Shown: positions 1 to 11,780, numbered from the stretch's first letter. The stretch: 64,000 bases of DNA from Manduca sexta (GCF_014839805.1 NC_051120.1:8432001-8496000), one strand, 5' to 3'. The notes: generated from the letters alone by a model not told the origin. Program-made: numbers and translations.

Positions 1-1322
1 GTTTAATGAATATGACATGTAGCGAGTAGTTGCAACGAGACCAATGAAGCAATTGGTCCAGCGATTAGGTCACTAGCATTGCGTTAATCAAATTAGCTAA
101 TTGGCTTCGAGGATGCTTGTGGATTTTTCGCATTCCAGTCCAGGTATGAGGTTAATTAAACAGGATTTTTACTTTTAGTGTTATGATCTTACGTGACGGC
201 CATTTGATGAAGACTAAATGACTTAGATAAAGGGTTGTATGTTTTTAAATTAAATAAGCTTATTTATTTCTGTAAATGAACTGCTCAAAGAGACAAAATA
301 ATAAAAAAATACCAAATTGGAAATTTGAATAACGATTTAGAAAGATGAAGGTGACTAAATTAAAATAGTTGGCACCCAAAACATTGCAAGATTTTTAAAA
401 TTTTAGCTGGGATCCGTTTTTTAGATATACCTTCCGTAGTGAATAAAGCCCCGCAATTACCAAACAATTAGCTACATATTCCCTTGTTCCATGGTTTATC
501 TACCAACGCATTCTCAGTGCTCATGGGAACCTTTTTTACCAAACGATTTGGGTCTATTAACAGTCTAACAATAGCACTAATTACAATCTTCCGCGTAAAA
601 TCAACCGATTCTAGAAATCTTCCGTAATACATCATATCTGTTGTAATTGGTGATCATTGTTTAAGTTTTGAAGCTTCCCTTCACATAGAATGGGATTGAA
701 TCGATCCCACGTAACCGTGACCTTTGAAATGTTTAGAAAAAGTATAAGCTTTGTATGATAATTATAATTGCAGTGATTTATGTCGTGAAACAAAAGAATG
801 GTTTCAAAGTCGGTGACGTTTCTTTTGATGATCGCGTGTTTTAGATTCTTAAAAATAACTTGATTCTTATTTTAAATCTGTATTTGACGTCAAAAATAAT
901 GTCGAATCGTATTGCAAGTTAAAGGTTTATGCGTATTTCGTAGCTGGATATCACGTCACAATTGCAAAACTCAAATTGAAAATGTCATTGACAGCAAAGT
1001 AAATAAATTAACAAAAAAATAACACGATATTCTGAAACTATATTGACCACGAACTTGCTTGATCCCACATCGAATTGCTAAGCGTACAATTCCGGTTCGT
1101 CATCTGCAACAGGTGTTAATGCTAAGCCATCTGATCTTAAAATTCTGACAGCGAATTAATTACATGACTTATCGAGTCAAGTAATAAATTAAGACAAGTG
1201 TCGGATTGTAGAATATTTAAGAAGTAATATATGTAGGTATAAGTACGAAGCTTCTAACGTTTTTTTGTTTATTTAGACTAAACGTGATATGAATAAAGTC
1301 CTAGTACGGTTTGAAGAAAAGG
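1..1322. other. AT-rich intergenic stretch without recognisable gene
   Basis: No open frame of useful length, no splice-flanked exon and no repeat family seen elsewhere in the window was found here. It ends at the target-site duplication of the LTR retrotransposon. Confidence 0.5.
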
Positions 1323-1326
1323 ATAT
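1323..1326. repeat. Target-site duplication ATAT (left)
   Basis: ATAT lies directly outside the left LTR and is repeated at 6456-6459 outside the right LTR. Four bases is a usual duplication length for this class. The sequence is low complexity, so the exact boundary could shift by a base or two. Confidence 0.7.
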
Positions 1327-1610
1327 TATAACCGGGTATTCAGTTACTATACATTTATTGCAATATATATAAGTGGGCACATACAATACGCATTAAAACA
1401 ATATTCGGTAAGTACATAGGGTATGCGCGCGAGCCGCGGTGGCAAAGCTACACGACGTGGGCGCACTCACGAAAGTTCCCGCTCGACTGGCGCGGACCGG
1501 CACGGTGTCGTAGGAGAAACGTGGCGGAGTGCGGGGGTGATGGCGCGCTCGCGACGTACTTACTAGCGGCCGCGCCGATGCGCGTGTACCTATCTACCTG
1601 CCTCGTTATA
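1327..1610 (-). repeat. 3' LTR of the gypsy-type element
   Basis: 284 bp, identical by eye to 6172-6455. On the minus strand the first part is CpG-rich and the end is AT-rich. An AATAAA polyadenylation signal (plus-strand TTTATT at 1354-1359) lies about 30 bases before the LTR end, where transcript cleavage would be expected. Confidence 0.95.
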
Positions 1611-1621
1611 TCCTCCCCCTC
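1611..1621 (-). other. Polypurine tract (plus-strand DNA primer)
   Basis: The minus strand reads GAGGGGGAGGA immediately before the 3' LTR. This is the position and composition of the tract that resists RNase H and primes plus-strand DNA synthesis in LTR elements. Confidence 0.85.
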
Positions 1622-1674
1622 ATATCCATACAAACGTCCCGTGTATGGATTATGCGACGACTACCTTCCTCGGC

Positions 1675-3501
1675 CTACCTCTCTTTTTCTTTTCTTTCAC
1701 AGGGGGGAACCGCATCGCCTACGAAAGGGGTCAATTGGGAGACATGGTACCTACCAACAGACTCGCAGCTACCAACTTGCTCTAGCACATACGTTGTAGG
1801 ACTCGAAATTTCCTTGACCCTGTAAGGTCCGTCCCTCCTAGGAATGAATTTAGGTGTCTGACCGCGCCAGGTGTCATTCGCGCCTTGTGTCTTCAAGAGA
1901 ACAAGATCACCGACGGCGTAGTCCGGGGCTGGTCGACGATGTTCGTCAGCGTTTCGCTTCTGGATTGCTTGGTTCTTCTCGTGGACGTCTCGAGCGTCCA
2001 GTAAGACGGACGATAACTTCTTCAGGTATGGGGTCAGCACGGTCACCACGTTATCACTCTCGATGATGGCTCTCATATCCGTGACGGCATCGGCAGGCGC
2101 GCGGATCTCGCGACCGAAAGTCAGGTACGCCGGTGAATAACCTGTACTGCTGGTGATAACGGAGTTCATGGCGAAACGGATAGCGGCTAGGTGAGTATCC
2201 CAGACTTTGTGATCGCGCCGCACTAAAATCGACAGTTGTGGCTTGAGGTCGCGATTCTTCCTCTCCACGGGATTCGCTTGTGGGTGGTATCGCGGGGTCA
2301 ACGACTGAGTTATACCAAACGTATGACAAACCTGTTGTACCACCTCACTAACAAATTGTACGCCGTTGTCACTGAGAACGCGCCTCGGCACACCATATCG
2401 TAGAAAGACTTCATTGACTAATAGTTTGGCGCATTCGGGACCGGTAGCGTTTCGCAGAGCGAATAGTTCGACCCAGCGAGTGCAAGTATCCTCAACGATA
2501 AGGATCCACTTGTTCTTATCAGCTGTTTCCGGTAAGGGGCCAAAGAGATCCACGGCGATTACTTCAAAGCGCCGGGTAGTGGCCGGCGTTTGGAGCAAAC
2601 CAGCGGGCTTCCTATTATCCGTCTTGTAACGTTGACAATCGACGCATCGTTTAATATAATCTGCCACAGACTGTTTCATGCCCGGCCAGTAGTATCTAGC
2701 TCTCAGGCGATGTAGCGTACGATCTACGCCGAAATGACCCGCTGTGGCGGCATCGTGGTAATCAGCAAGAACCTTGCTGCGTTCATGTTCGGGCACTACG
2801 AGACATGCCTTCTCTTCATCTTCTTCTTCTGGTCCGTAACGATACAGAATTCCGTCGGACAGAATGAAACCTCTATCAGACCAGCCTCTCCCCCTAAACG
2901 GTTCCTGGGGTTCCTCCAAATCCTTTATAATCTCCAAGAGCGCAGGATCTTTGAGTTGGTTATCTCTAACGTCACGAGGGCTCCTTGCCGGTAGATCGAC
3001 TTCAGCGAAGCAAAGATCACAGCTCCTCTCGTCACCGCACGGCGGTCGCGAAAGCGTATCGGCGATAGCGTTGGATCTCCCCGGCGTGTATTCGATCTTC
3101 AGGTCGAACTCCTGGAGGGTCAGGGCCCACCTAGCAAGGCGACCGCTGGGTGACTTCACGCTCATGAGCCAGCGTAACGGTTGGTGGTCAGACTTCACGA
3201 CCACTGAAGACCCTTCGATATAGCCCCTGTACTTGGTCACGGCCCACACGACCGCCAAAGCTTCGCGCTCTGTCGTCGAATAGTTCCTCTCGGCGGGGAG
3301 GAGCAAACGGCTTGCATATTCGATTGGCCTCTCGTCTTGCGCGCTTCTCCCTGCATTAAAACGGCCCCTAAGCAATATCCACTGCTGTCCGTTCTTAATG
3401 TATACGGTTTGGTTTCGTCTGCTTGACGTAAAATGGGTGCCGAAACGAGTAGTTCCTTGATCTCCTCGAAAGCTTCCTGCTGACTCGAAGACCAAGTCCA
3501 C
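1675..3501 (-). pseudogene. RNase H remainder and integrase, frame-shifted piece
   Basis: The authentic part starts near residue 53 (about 3345); the earlier residues are out-of-frame. RNase H continues with the acidic residue in TTEREALAVVWA (about 79) and SDHQPLRW (about 105). Integrase shows the HHCC zinc module (H256, H264, C286, C289) and the catalytic triad D318 (AVDLFGP), D378 (LSDNGVQF) and E413 (NPVERKN), with 34 residues between the last two. A GPYRV-type C-terminal module lies near 573. The piece stops at 1675, and the polypurine tract follows at once, leaving no room for env. This product would insert the DNA copy into the host chromosome. Confidence 0.92.
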
Positions 3502-4175
3502 GTGGCACTCTTCTTGAGAAGGTCCGTTAATGGTTTAGCTGTTCGGGCGTAGTTAGGAATGTATCGCCGAAACCAACTAGATGTTTGCAAAAACGTCTTC
3601 AAATGTTTTGTGTTCTGCGGAGCGGCCATACCTACTATGGCTTCTACCTTGTCTGGGTCGGCTTGTATACCTCCCGGGACGATCAAATGGCCTAAGAATT
3701 TCACCGAATCGCGGGCAAAATAGCTTTTCTCGCGGTTGACACGAAGGTTATACATCTTCAGACGGTCGAGGACGGCTTCTAGGTCTTGTAGGTGCTTCTC
3801 AAACGTATCGCTCAAGATGATAATGTCATCCAGGTAGGCTAATATTGTAACGTCCGACAAAATTCTGCCAGACTTGAACCTGTCTACTAATCGTTGAAAC
3901 GTCGCTCCGGAGTTTCTTAAACCCATAGGCATTCTTTTAAACCTAAACGTACCTAAAGGCGTGACGAACGCGGTCATATCTCTATGCGAGGGTGTGACTC
4001 CTACTTGAAAATAGCCGGACCTTAGGTCGCATGTAGTCATAAAATTTGACGTCTTGGCTGCGTGGAGAATGTCCTCCATTCTCGGGAGTGGATATCGGTC
4101 GGGTTCGGTGACTGCGTTCAACTGGCGATAATCGACGCAAAGTCTAACTCCTCCATCCTTCTTAGCGACCAACAC
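3237..4175 (-). pseudogene. Reverse transcriptase and start of RNase H, frame-shifted piece
   Basis: This piece encodes the RT fingers and palm: LVAKKDGGVRLCVDYRQLN at its start, TCDLRSGYFQV, then FKRMPMGLRNSGATFQRLVD. The catalytic YLDD is near residues 114-117, and FLGHLI and the connection domain follow. RNase H opens with the catalytic Asp in LRTDSSGYCLGAVL. The reading frame then leaves homology near 3341-3350, and the last roughly 40 residues are out of frame. RT motifs are intact, so damage is limited to frame changes at both ends. The real RT domain begins about 25 residues before 4175 in this same frame. Confidence 0.92.
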
Positions 4176-4639
4176 TACATTCGCAGCCCAAGGGGACTCA
4201 CATTCCTCGATGATGTCTTCGTCGAGTAGTTTTTCAATTCTCTTTCTAATAGCGCTTTCTTACTTTGCGACAATCGGTATGGTGGGGAGGCTATGGGTTC
4301 CTGTTTCTCGCTGACCTTGATATGGTGCTCAGCGTACTCGGTCGGTGGTCCGTCCGTGGCGAAACGGTCAGCCTTCCGTACCAACAACGCATTCAACTGA
4401 CATTTCTGGTCGGTTGTCAAATTTGTTCCTTCGTCATCACGCAGCGTGAACTTCGAGGTATCGGCGCCCATCAGCTCTGTTTCCTTGCCTGAAGGTAAGT
4501 CGTATGACGTCATAAACTGGTGTGTCTCGTGCGGGGCGTCGGAATAATACCAGCTGCCCTGAGGTAAGTCTAGTACAACTTTAGCCTGCATGATGAAGTC
4601 TCTGCCGAGCAACGTCCTCGTGTCGGCGCCGGGGAACAC
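4175..4639 (-). pseudogene. Protease C-terminal part and start of RT, frame-shifted piece
   Basis: This frame carries the second half of the protease (PGADTRTLLGRDF, the hydrophobic-G-x-D element found after the DTG loop) and a linker leading to the start of reverse transcriptase (PPYRLS). It is one base out of register with gag: the switch is within about 30 bases upstream of the gag TAG. It runs out at 4175 because a second one-base shift occurs near 4250-4265, just where RT begins. It has no ATG of its own, so it is part of a broken polyprotein, not a separate gene. Confidence 0.85.
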
Positions 4640-5907
4640 TATAAAACTCGTAAGTACCCTCCGTCTTCCCCTAACGTTACAACGGTATCACACGTTAGCG
4701 CCGCGCGCACTTGTTGCGATCCGTCGGCTAACCCTACAGTGCGATGGGTCTCAATGAACTCGACTCCGGCGCGCACCAGCAGCTGATGCAGCATGGGGCC
4801 TGCGATCGAGTGCGTAGAGCCGGTGTCCAAAATAGCGGCACCATTTTGTCCTACTACTTGGATCATAACTGTCGGTCGCGCGTACTCTACGTTATCTACC
4901 TGTGCACTTTGGAAATTCATTTTGCTAGTACCCTTACATGTATCGCACTTGGAGCGTACCACTCCCAACTGACCACAGCCGTAGCAACGAATGTCGGATG
5001 TTGACGGTTTAGCCGCGGGATGTTCATCGGGCTTACTTAAATTACGCGATTTATTACGACACTCGGCGGTGTCGTGACCAAATATTTTACAGTAATTACA
5101 ACGGGGTCGCGGCCGCTTTGTTTTGCTAGCAGGTACATCGCGAGGAGGGATTGGAGTAATGGAAGGGTCGCTTACCTCCGCCAAGGCTTCTTCCACTAAC
5201 CTGGCCTTTTCCAGCAATACTTCAACGCTGTCCACCGCGTCCCGTAACACTCGTTTCCTTAACTTACGATTTAAAAGTCCATAGATAATATCAACACACA
5301 TATTTTCGGGCACAGAATACGGAAGCTTAGCAATTAGAGCGCGCACTTTAGATACGAACACATCCGCACGTTCACTGGGTTGTTGTTCGGTGGCGAAAAT
5401 GTCCCGGAATATTTTGTGCGCGGGGCGCGGCACTCCAAACATGCCGCGAAGTCGTCGCAGGGCATCCTCCCACGACGTCACCGACGCTTTGACGCCCTGC
5501 CACCAAACGGCGGCCTCGCCGGTCAGCAGCATCGGGAATCCTTTCAACGCGTGGTCGTTGTTCACGTTTGTACATTCTTTGTATACTTGTACGGCGTCGA
5601 TAAACGCTTCGACAGCGTCCGCGTTCTTGGTCGTTCCATCGAAGCGCGTCGTACATTTCGCGAAATTTCCGTGCGTTAATGTCGCGCATGCATCGGGTGG
5701 TGGAGTTGGGGAATCCTGGGACTGGCCTTTGGCAAAGATCTTCTCCATAAGCAGCTGATTCGCCTCGATCTGGCTGCGCGCGATGTTAGCGACTAGCGAC
5801 TGCAGCGCGTCTTCGGTCATTGTTATGACTGGTGAGCTGGTCGGCCGCTCGTCGTCCGTATCGGATGTTGGAGGGTTGTCCCGGTTGCCATGTCGTTTCG
5901 GTGGCAT
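4639..5907 (-). CDS. Gag plus N-terminal part of aspartic protease (LTR element)
   Basis: 422 residues from ATG to a TAG. Residues about 95-240 form the capsid-like retrotransposon gag domain (LTGEAAVWWQGVK, then MFGVPRPAHKIF). A basic stretch follows, then a CCHC zinc knuckle at 270-283 (CNYCKIFGHDTAEC). A second knuckle at 308-321 has kept its cysteines, but the histidine position holds valine. The protease active site is DTG at 361-363 (AAILDTGSTHS). The stop at 4639-4641 falls inside the protease fold: the rest of the domain, with LLGRDF, continues one frame over. Gag would form particles, and the knuckles normally bind element RNA. Protease would cut the polyprotein, but here it is split. 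Start chosen as the first ATG after the leader. Confidence 0.9.
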   Translation of the reverse strand: MPPKRHGNRDNPPTSDTDDERPTSSPVITMTEDALQSLVANIARSQIEANQLLMEKIFAKGQSQDSPTPPPDACATLTHGNFAKCTTRFDGTTKNADAVEAFIDAVQVYKECTNVNNDHALKGFPMLLTGEAAVWWQGVKASVTSWEDALRRLRGMFGVPRPAHKIFRDIFATEQQPSERADVFVSKVRALIAKLPYSVPENMCVDIIYGLLNRKLRKRVLRDAVDSVEVLLEKARLVEEALAEVSDPSITPIPPRDVPASKTKRPRPRCNYCKIFGHDTAECRNKSRNLSKPDEHPAAKPSTSDIRCYGCGQLGVVRSKCDTCKGTSKMNFQSAQVDNVEYARPTVMIQVVGQNGAAILDTGSTHSIAGPMLHQLLVRAGVEFIETHRTVGLADGSQQVRAALTCDTVVTLGEDGGYLRVL

Positions 5908-6153
5908 TATTTGTTAGGTCACTTGACCGTGCTTGCGAGTCTATAAAATGGCGGAGTTCCGTGAGGCGACCGGTGTGCCGTATTTTTGACTATTCCGTCG
6001 CACTAGGTTTTTCCGCAGCGCTGGTACAAGGGAAGCGTTTTCTAGGTCCTGGATAAGCTACTTCTACAGGACAGAATCGCCGTCACAGCGTCGTAACTCG
6101 AAAAATCGCGATCGAAATAATGGACTTGCCCGAATTACGTATAATGGTATTGC
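5908..6153 (-). other. 5' leader of the LTR element
   Basis: About 250 bp between the primer-binding region and the gag start codon. This is the untranslated leader, where a packaging signal would be expected. No open frame of note. Confidence 0.6.
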
Positions 6154-6171
6154 CCGCTCGTTGGGCGTCAC
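6154..6171 (-). other. Putative primer-binding site
   Basis: Directly inside the 5' LTR the minus strand reads GTGACGCCCAACGAGCGG. The position is right for a tRNA primer site, and the core resembles the TGGCGCCCAAC-type sites of other insect LTR elements, with TGA in place of TGG. I cannot name the tRNA. Confidence 0.45.
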
Positions 6172-6455
6172 TATAACCGGGTATTCAGTTACTATACATT
6201 TATTGCAATATATATAAGTGGGCACATACAATACGCATTAAAACAATATTCGGTAAGTACATAGGGTATGCGCGCGAGCCGCGGTGGCAAAGCTACACGA
6301 CGTGGGCGCACTCACGAAAGTTCCCGCTCGACTGGCGCGGACCGGCACGGTGTCGTAGGAGAAACGTGGCGGAGTGCGGGGGTGATGGCGCGCTCGCGAC
6401 GTACTTACTAGCGGCCGCGCCGATGCGCGTGTACCTATCTACCTGCCTCGTTATA
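6172..6455 (-). repeat. 5' LTR of the gypsy-type element
   Basis: Matches the 3' LTR along its whole 284 bp. Because element transcription runs on the minus strand, this copy should carry the promoter. Its AATAAA (plus-strand TTTATT) is at 6199-6204. Confidence 0.95.
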
Positions 6456-6459
6456 ATAT
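6456..6459. repeat. Target-site duplication ATAT (right)
   Basis: Partner of the ATAT at 1323-1326. Confidence 0.7.
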
Positions 6460-8480
6460 TGAAATTAAGAAGTAATTATGGAAACCATTAATGTACTCAG
6501 TGAAATCTTCTAAAAGAAAGTAAAAAATTAGGTATTGTTTCTACATATTAAAATCTTTAAATATACAAATTTACCGGTGTTTTGAGACATCGAATTAGAA
6601 AACCAGGCATAATTATCGAATTTGTAATTGACCTCATTATACCGAACAGTGGCTTGACAAGATTTCAACTCTTTAATATGCGGAAAGAGCAATAAATATG
6701 TCTCTAATAAGTCCAAACTACATGTGCGGAAAACCTGTTAAATGTGCAGCGATTGAACCAATCATGGCTTTTTATAGCAACTACAGACATAGAAGAGAAG
6801 TTTATATTTCAATTTGTTTAAGGTCGGATAGGATGTCACTGTTCTTTTGGGTCAGCGGCCATTGTAAGACTTGATTTATGAGTTCAATCCGATTCTTGGA
6901 TAGAGGAATAAATATTTATTTAGACTAAATTGAAATGACAATAATAGTGTTTATATGGATGTAGGTGATATAAAAGTCTTAAATAGCTAAAAGAACTCTT
7001 CAGACAGACTTTCAATTATCGCCATTAATGGTACTATTATTATATTCCGGAAAACTTAGTGCTATTACGTAATATCTGGCGAAGAATTTAATTAAATCTA
7101 AAAAAAGGAGTGCGAAAAAATAAGCACTATAAAGTCTGCAAACTTTTATTAAAACTTCAAGTTGAATCCAGCGTCGAATATTCATAGCCCGATAAATTGA
7201 GCGTTGTTGAAGATTTTATAGCGGTTTTTACTTTCCGGGTTGACCTAAGATTTCTATGACTAATCGAGAATAAATAAAAAATCATCAGAATCAATTTAAA
7301 TTCGAAACGTCTACCATGAAATTGTTAAGAAATATCAATCCATTTCCAGTTGCAATACAGATTTTGGCGTGAAACATTGTAGGTATGAGTGAAGTTTTTT
7401 AAGCTTAGCGAATGAAGCAATGACTCCAAAATGCGGTTAACTTGGCCTTGTCACGGCACTTATTGGCATAACGAGTCTGAAAGATTTGTGCGACGAATGA
7501 ATAATGTCAATGTATTGAGATTTAAATACTGTAATAATTCCTTATGTTTACGCGAATGTAAGACATTGAAATAAAAGTATTTTACGAATTTTATCTCGGT
7601 TTTTATATTATAATTTTTTCCTGACGTTTTAAGACTGCAGCTTTTATGGTCACGGCGGAGACTGACTGTGTTATTTATCCGAAGAGTCAAAGTTACTATA
7701 TCTACCTACATTTTACAACTATACAAAATTTTAAATGGTTTTATTTAGGTAAATAGTGTTTATAGACAAAGGAATTAAAAATAAAGAAAGTATTTATAAA
7801 TGATGTCACCTTTGAGTAGAATCTTAAGTAGGCATTTAAGATAGTAAACTATTGCATGAACAAAGCTTGAGCTGTTTGATAACTAAGACTCAGCTGTTAA
7901 AATCCGTGATTGTGCTGTCACATTTGACTTAAAATATCATATGAATTGTTGTTGATATATGTTTATTAATAGAGACTATTTTAAGATACTGACTTAAAGT
8001 TGACAGCGTATCAGCCAAATTGCACTTCAGAGCGAATCGAGCTGTATGGTACGGCCCGTATTGCCAATTACGAAAATAATAGTTAATAGGTTACCGGTCT
8101 TTAAAGCAGAATTATAAATTTTACGTTTAGTTAGTTAATTAGCACCTACATAATTTGTTCCTTTTGTTTTGAACACAACAACAAAGTACAATCTTTCCCA
8201 GGATCCGTTTAAATCTAGATTGTTTATAACTAGTGAGATTCCCTAGAGATAGACCGTGTTGAAACAATTAACATCTGGTTTTGTATTTGCATAAACAACT
8301 AAACACGTTCGTAGTTATTTATTTTGACACGTTTGTGTTTAGTATTTTAGTCCATATTAGGACACAAATCTAGGTCCTTAGTTCTTACTTGGCGTTTTCA
8401 TTTTTAACCGATTTTAAAGGAGGCTGTTCTTAATTCGACGCGAATGTGTTTTTGTTAATCTAAGAATGTAATTTGTATGC
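6460..8480. other. Intergenic, no gene seen
   Basis: About 2 kb of AT-rich sequence. Only short spurious frames lacking family similarity were found, and no repeat shared with the rest of the window. Confidence 0.45.
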
Positions 8481-8481
8481 A

Positions 8482-8592
8482 CAAGAGGGTCGGCAGCGAG
8501 TTGATGCATAAAGCAGCAGACGGGGCTCTGTAGCGTACCCTGGGAAAGGCCTATGTTCAGCAATGGACTGCAATGGGCTGATGATGATGAAT
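8482..8592 (+). mobile_element. 3' end of an RTE-like LINE (5'-truncated)
   Basis: The plus strand reads as the last codons of a non-LTR retrotransposon ORF2: MHKAADGAL, one stop, RTLGKAYVQQWTAMG, then stop and a (GAT)n-like tail. The same C-terminus occurs at 55908-56062 (DRAAWRALGEAYVQQWT). The stop inside the fragment shows it is inactive. Confidence 0.75.
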
Positions 8593-9850
8593 ATGTAGGT
8601 ACAGCTATTAGAGATTTGTGATCCAATTTCCGTGATTCCTTGTTTTATTTAATCCAGAAATTCTTTAAACTTCTCTAATTTAACATACATTAAAGATAAC
8701 TATGGCGTCTAATGAAGAATTTCATTTTCTTTTCATAATTGCGCGAAATTCTATTTTCAATCACTCACTAGTTCCTTGGAACCAAATACTTTCCCTGAAA
8801 CCTCAGGTAAACATTTGAAGACTTCAATAACGCAGCCATCTGTACTCGCCTAGTGTAATATGTTCTTGATATAACATTTTTACCGTCAAATCCGTCTTTT
8901 CATGGAGCGAAGTTAGTTCTTTAGTGGAAGGACTACGTTCATGCGAATAAACTTAATTCAGTATTTTAATAACTGTTAGTTCTTGCTTATAAGTGTTTTT
9001 GGATAGACTCAACGCCAGGATATTCATCAATTACAATTGTTTATCAGGTAAAGCGCAGATGATATTAATTTATTACCCAGAAACACTACCTTAAATCCAA
9101 ATTCAGAAGGTTTATTATTGCTAGGAATGATCGTATGTAATTATTGCTTAAAAAAGTTACCATGTCGGAACTTGCGCAATGTCAAGGTGATTCTCATTCG
9201 CATTGACGTGTACGACTTTTGACAGATATTAAAAAATCAAGTATTGCTAGCAATAGCTCAGCTTAAACGAGGCTCAAAAGCTGCTAATTTATTGAAGTAA
9301 CTATTGAAATTTATTGTGGATATTATGGCAGTGTAGTGTTGCTCAGTAAATTGAGAGCGTCTGCGCAGCGCAGTTGTAAAACTTTTTGCGCCAAGGCGTG
9401 AATCCTTTAGGAGTATCATTTCGATGTCAATATCTCGCTGATCTTTACGCTTCAGTGAACACCAGGTCGTTGGCTCTGGGTGCTGGCAGCACATGCTTTA
9501 TTTAACCAAATAAAACACTGGGTATAATACATGAAATATAATTTAGATGTTTCATGTTACTGGCGAAATTCGAAAGTGGTCTTTTTCTAATTTTGTGTAT
9601 TAAAGTAAAAACATTATTTTCTATGTCATGGAGTTTCGTCTTGGCGACACTATCTCCAGATGTCATCAGCTGGTGTTAAATTGAAGAGCAGACAACCGTA
9701 TTCATGGTGAAAAGCCTTTTATAGTGATGTTCTCTGATTCAGTTTTGCAAACTTCGATTTCCTTAACTTGTTATTGGTCCAATATTGAGTTTACCCTGTA
9801 CTTATTATCAGTTGTAGTATTACTTTATCATGGTAGGGTATTTTTTTTTT
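8593..9850. other. Intergenic, no gene seen
   Basis: AT-rich sequence. A 78-codon minus frame at 9258-9494 has no recognisable domain, so I treat it as chance. Confidence 0.4.
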
Positions 9851-10094
9851 AACGTGCGCGTCTTATGACCCCACTGAACCTGATGGGAACTGGAGTGGGG
9901 TCCAATAGAATGTCAACTGACGAGAGATGATTACCCCTCCGCAGTCGACACAATTATGCCGGCTTGTTGAAACCGGATATACACTGGCGGATTCTGGAAC
10001 GCGACATACTTACGTGCGTCAATATGGCGGGTTTTAACACTTTGTGTACGGTGGTCCTTATCCGGGCGGATATAAAATATATCCTACCACCAGC
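9851..10094 (+). repeat. Interspersed repeat family R2, copy 1
   Basis: After a T-rich start come GACCCCACTGAACCTGATGG, then AGTGGGGTCC, and later GTGTACGGTGGTC and CCTACCACCAGC. The same ordered blocks occur at 46761-46985 (plus) and, reversed and shorter, at 34165-34310. It is a diverged transposon-derived family of unknown class. Confidence 0.7.
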
Positions 10095-11780
10095 ACAAAG
10101 AATACACAATACAGGTTCAACACAAAATGTATCAAAGCAGTGCTCAGGAAGTTGTGGTCAGCACATCTGCTTGTACCTACTAAGGGAACTCGATGGCTTC
10201 TCAATTCCATAATTTTAACTTGATGATTCAAATAGGTATGGTATAATTTTGAATTTGTAAAGCATACTTCTAATTGCTTATTTGGTAAATAGCGTTTTAA
10301 TTCTCTCACTCATAAAAATCATCACGGTCCCTAGTTGCAAACAGTGGATTTTATTTTGGTTGCCTATTTTTCTGTAAAAACACTGAGGCACGCTAAATGT
10401 CGTTATATCGACTTATCAAAACATCCATATTGCGACGATTGAGCGCTTTTCTCGCATGAAACGTAAAATGAGTGTGTAACTCGTGGTAGTGCGTTTTCAT
10501 CTCCAGTTACATGGAATACGATCGAACAAGGATTGTATTAGATCATCAAAGCAAGTGTGTATCCTCTTCTATTTACTTATTCAGCATAACAAGGGGCCAT
10601 GTTACTTTAGAACAAGTACTTGCGCTATTGTTTTCAGATTCCTTGCTTCATTACGCTATGACAACAAATTAGCTTTTATGATGACAAAAGAACGGTTAAA
10701 AACATCATTCAATAATTCAAAATAAGAATCTTATTTTATTCGATTGCTTGCTTTAAAACCTTTCGTTTGAGGTATTTTATTTAAATCACTGCTATTTTTT
10801 TTGTATTTGTAATAACGAACCTAAGGAAACACTCCGCTTATTCCAAAAAAATCATAAATATGTTGCTGTAGTTAAAAATGTTTTCGATATATTCCTGACT
10901 GCGCGGACGTTTGTCTCAAATATTATTATGATATTAGTCACAGGTTTTGGTGCAGACAGTTAAATATAAATCCCCCTACGTGCCAGATTTAACCAAAAAT
11001 AAACTTTGAAATACTGCTAATGTTCTCACAAAGTGCACAGACAAAATTCTGCTTATTAGAGGGGTGTAATTTACAGCGAAGACGTAAATTATTGTGGATT
11101 CAAATTGCTTTTGTATTTTTGTAACAGTTTTTATTTATTAAAATAAAAAGAAAATCTAAGTCAAATAAAATATCTATAATCAGTACTCGCTGAGAATAAT
11201 TATCCTAAAAATATTGTGTAAGAGTACCGATTTTCATTACGAGATAAATTCCCGTTGTCTGCCGCGTTACGTACTATCTTAGGCCACTCTTTATTAGATT
11301 TGTAAACAATTTTGAAAGATTTGAAAGACCCAAACATGAACATGAACTCAATTAGCAATGTAATAGTAAAAATAGTGTATAACGTCATGAAGCAGTTGAG
11401 AATGAAATCACAACTCTCGTGTCAGTGACCTAATCAAATCTACACTTGAATAAACGCATAGAAATCTCAAGCAATATATCAGTAATTGTACCCAACCAGT
11501 CTTTAACCTTTTCAAAGAGCAGAAACGCGTCTTAATTAAACTATAAGGCTAAAAGTATAATATAGTCCATTTCGTACATGTATCCTTAAAAACATTCTTT
11601 GAACTGCGTAGAAGTATTGTAAAATTTTAAAACAACAATACACACCTACTACAGTCTATCAATAACACTTTTAATACAATATCATATACCATAAACAATT
11701 TTGTTGCGAAAAGGTTAAAAAAAAATTAAAGGTTATTTTTTTTAAATCTTCTTTCTTCAGATATAAAACGCAAAGGAAAC
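10095..11780. other. Intergenic, no gene seen
   Basis: AT-rich. Short frames at 10483-10725 and 11200-11388 show no domain or splice context. Confidence 0.4.

Larger units (their letters stand above)
1327..6455 (-). mobile_element. Ty3/gypsy-type LTR retrotransposon, near-complete, no env
   Basis: A 5.1-kb element read on the minus strand. Two 284-bp LTRs that match base for base enclose gag-protease, reverse transcriptase, RNase H and integrase in the order typical of Ty3/gypsy elements. The element ends are short inverted repeats (TATAAC and GTTATA), and ATAT is duplicated on both sides. A polypurine tract abuts the 3' LTR and a primer-binding-site-like stretch abuts the 5' LTR. There is no env-like frame between the integrase end and the 3' LTR (only about 60 bp). 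The coding region is interrupted by three frame changes, so this copy cannot make an intact polyprotein as sequenced. Its high CpG content contrasts with the AT-rich surroundings, in keeping with a recent insertion. I do not assign a named lineage. Confidence 0.95.

Noticed and set aside
1611..1674. Envelope gene of the LTR element
   Set aside because: Only about 60 bp separate the integrase stop from the 3' LTR.
9258..9494. 78-codon minus ORF as a gene
   Set aside because: No domain, splice context or polyadenylation signal; composition like the surrounding DNA.
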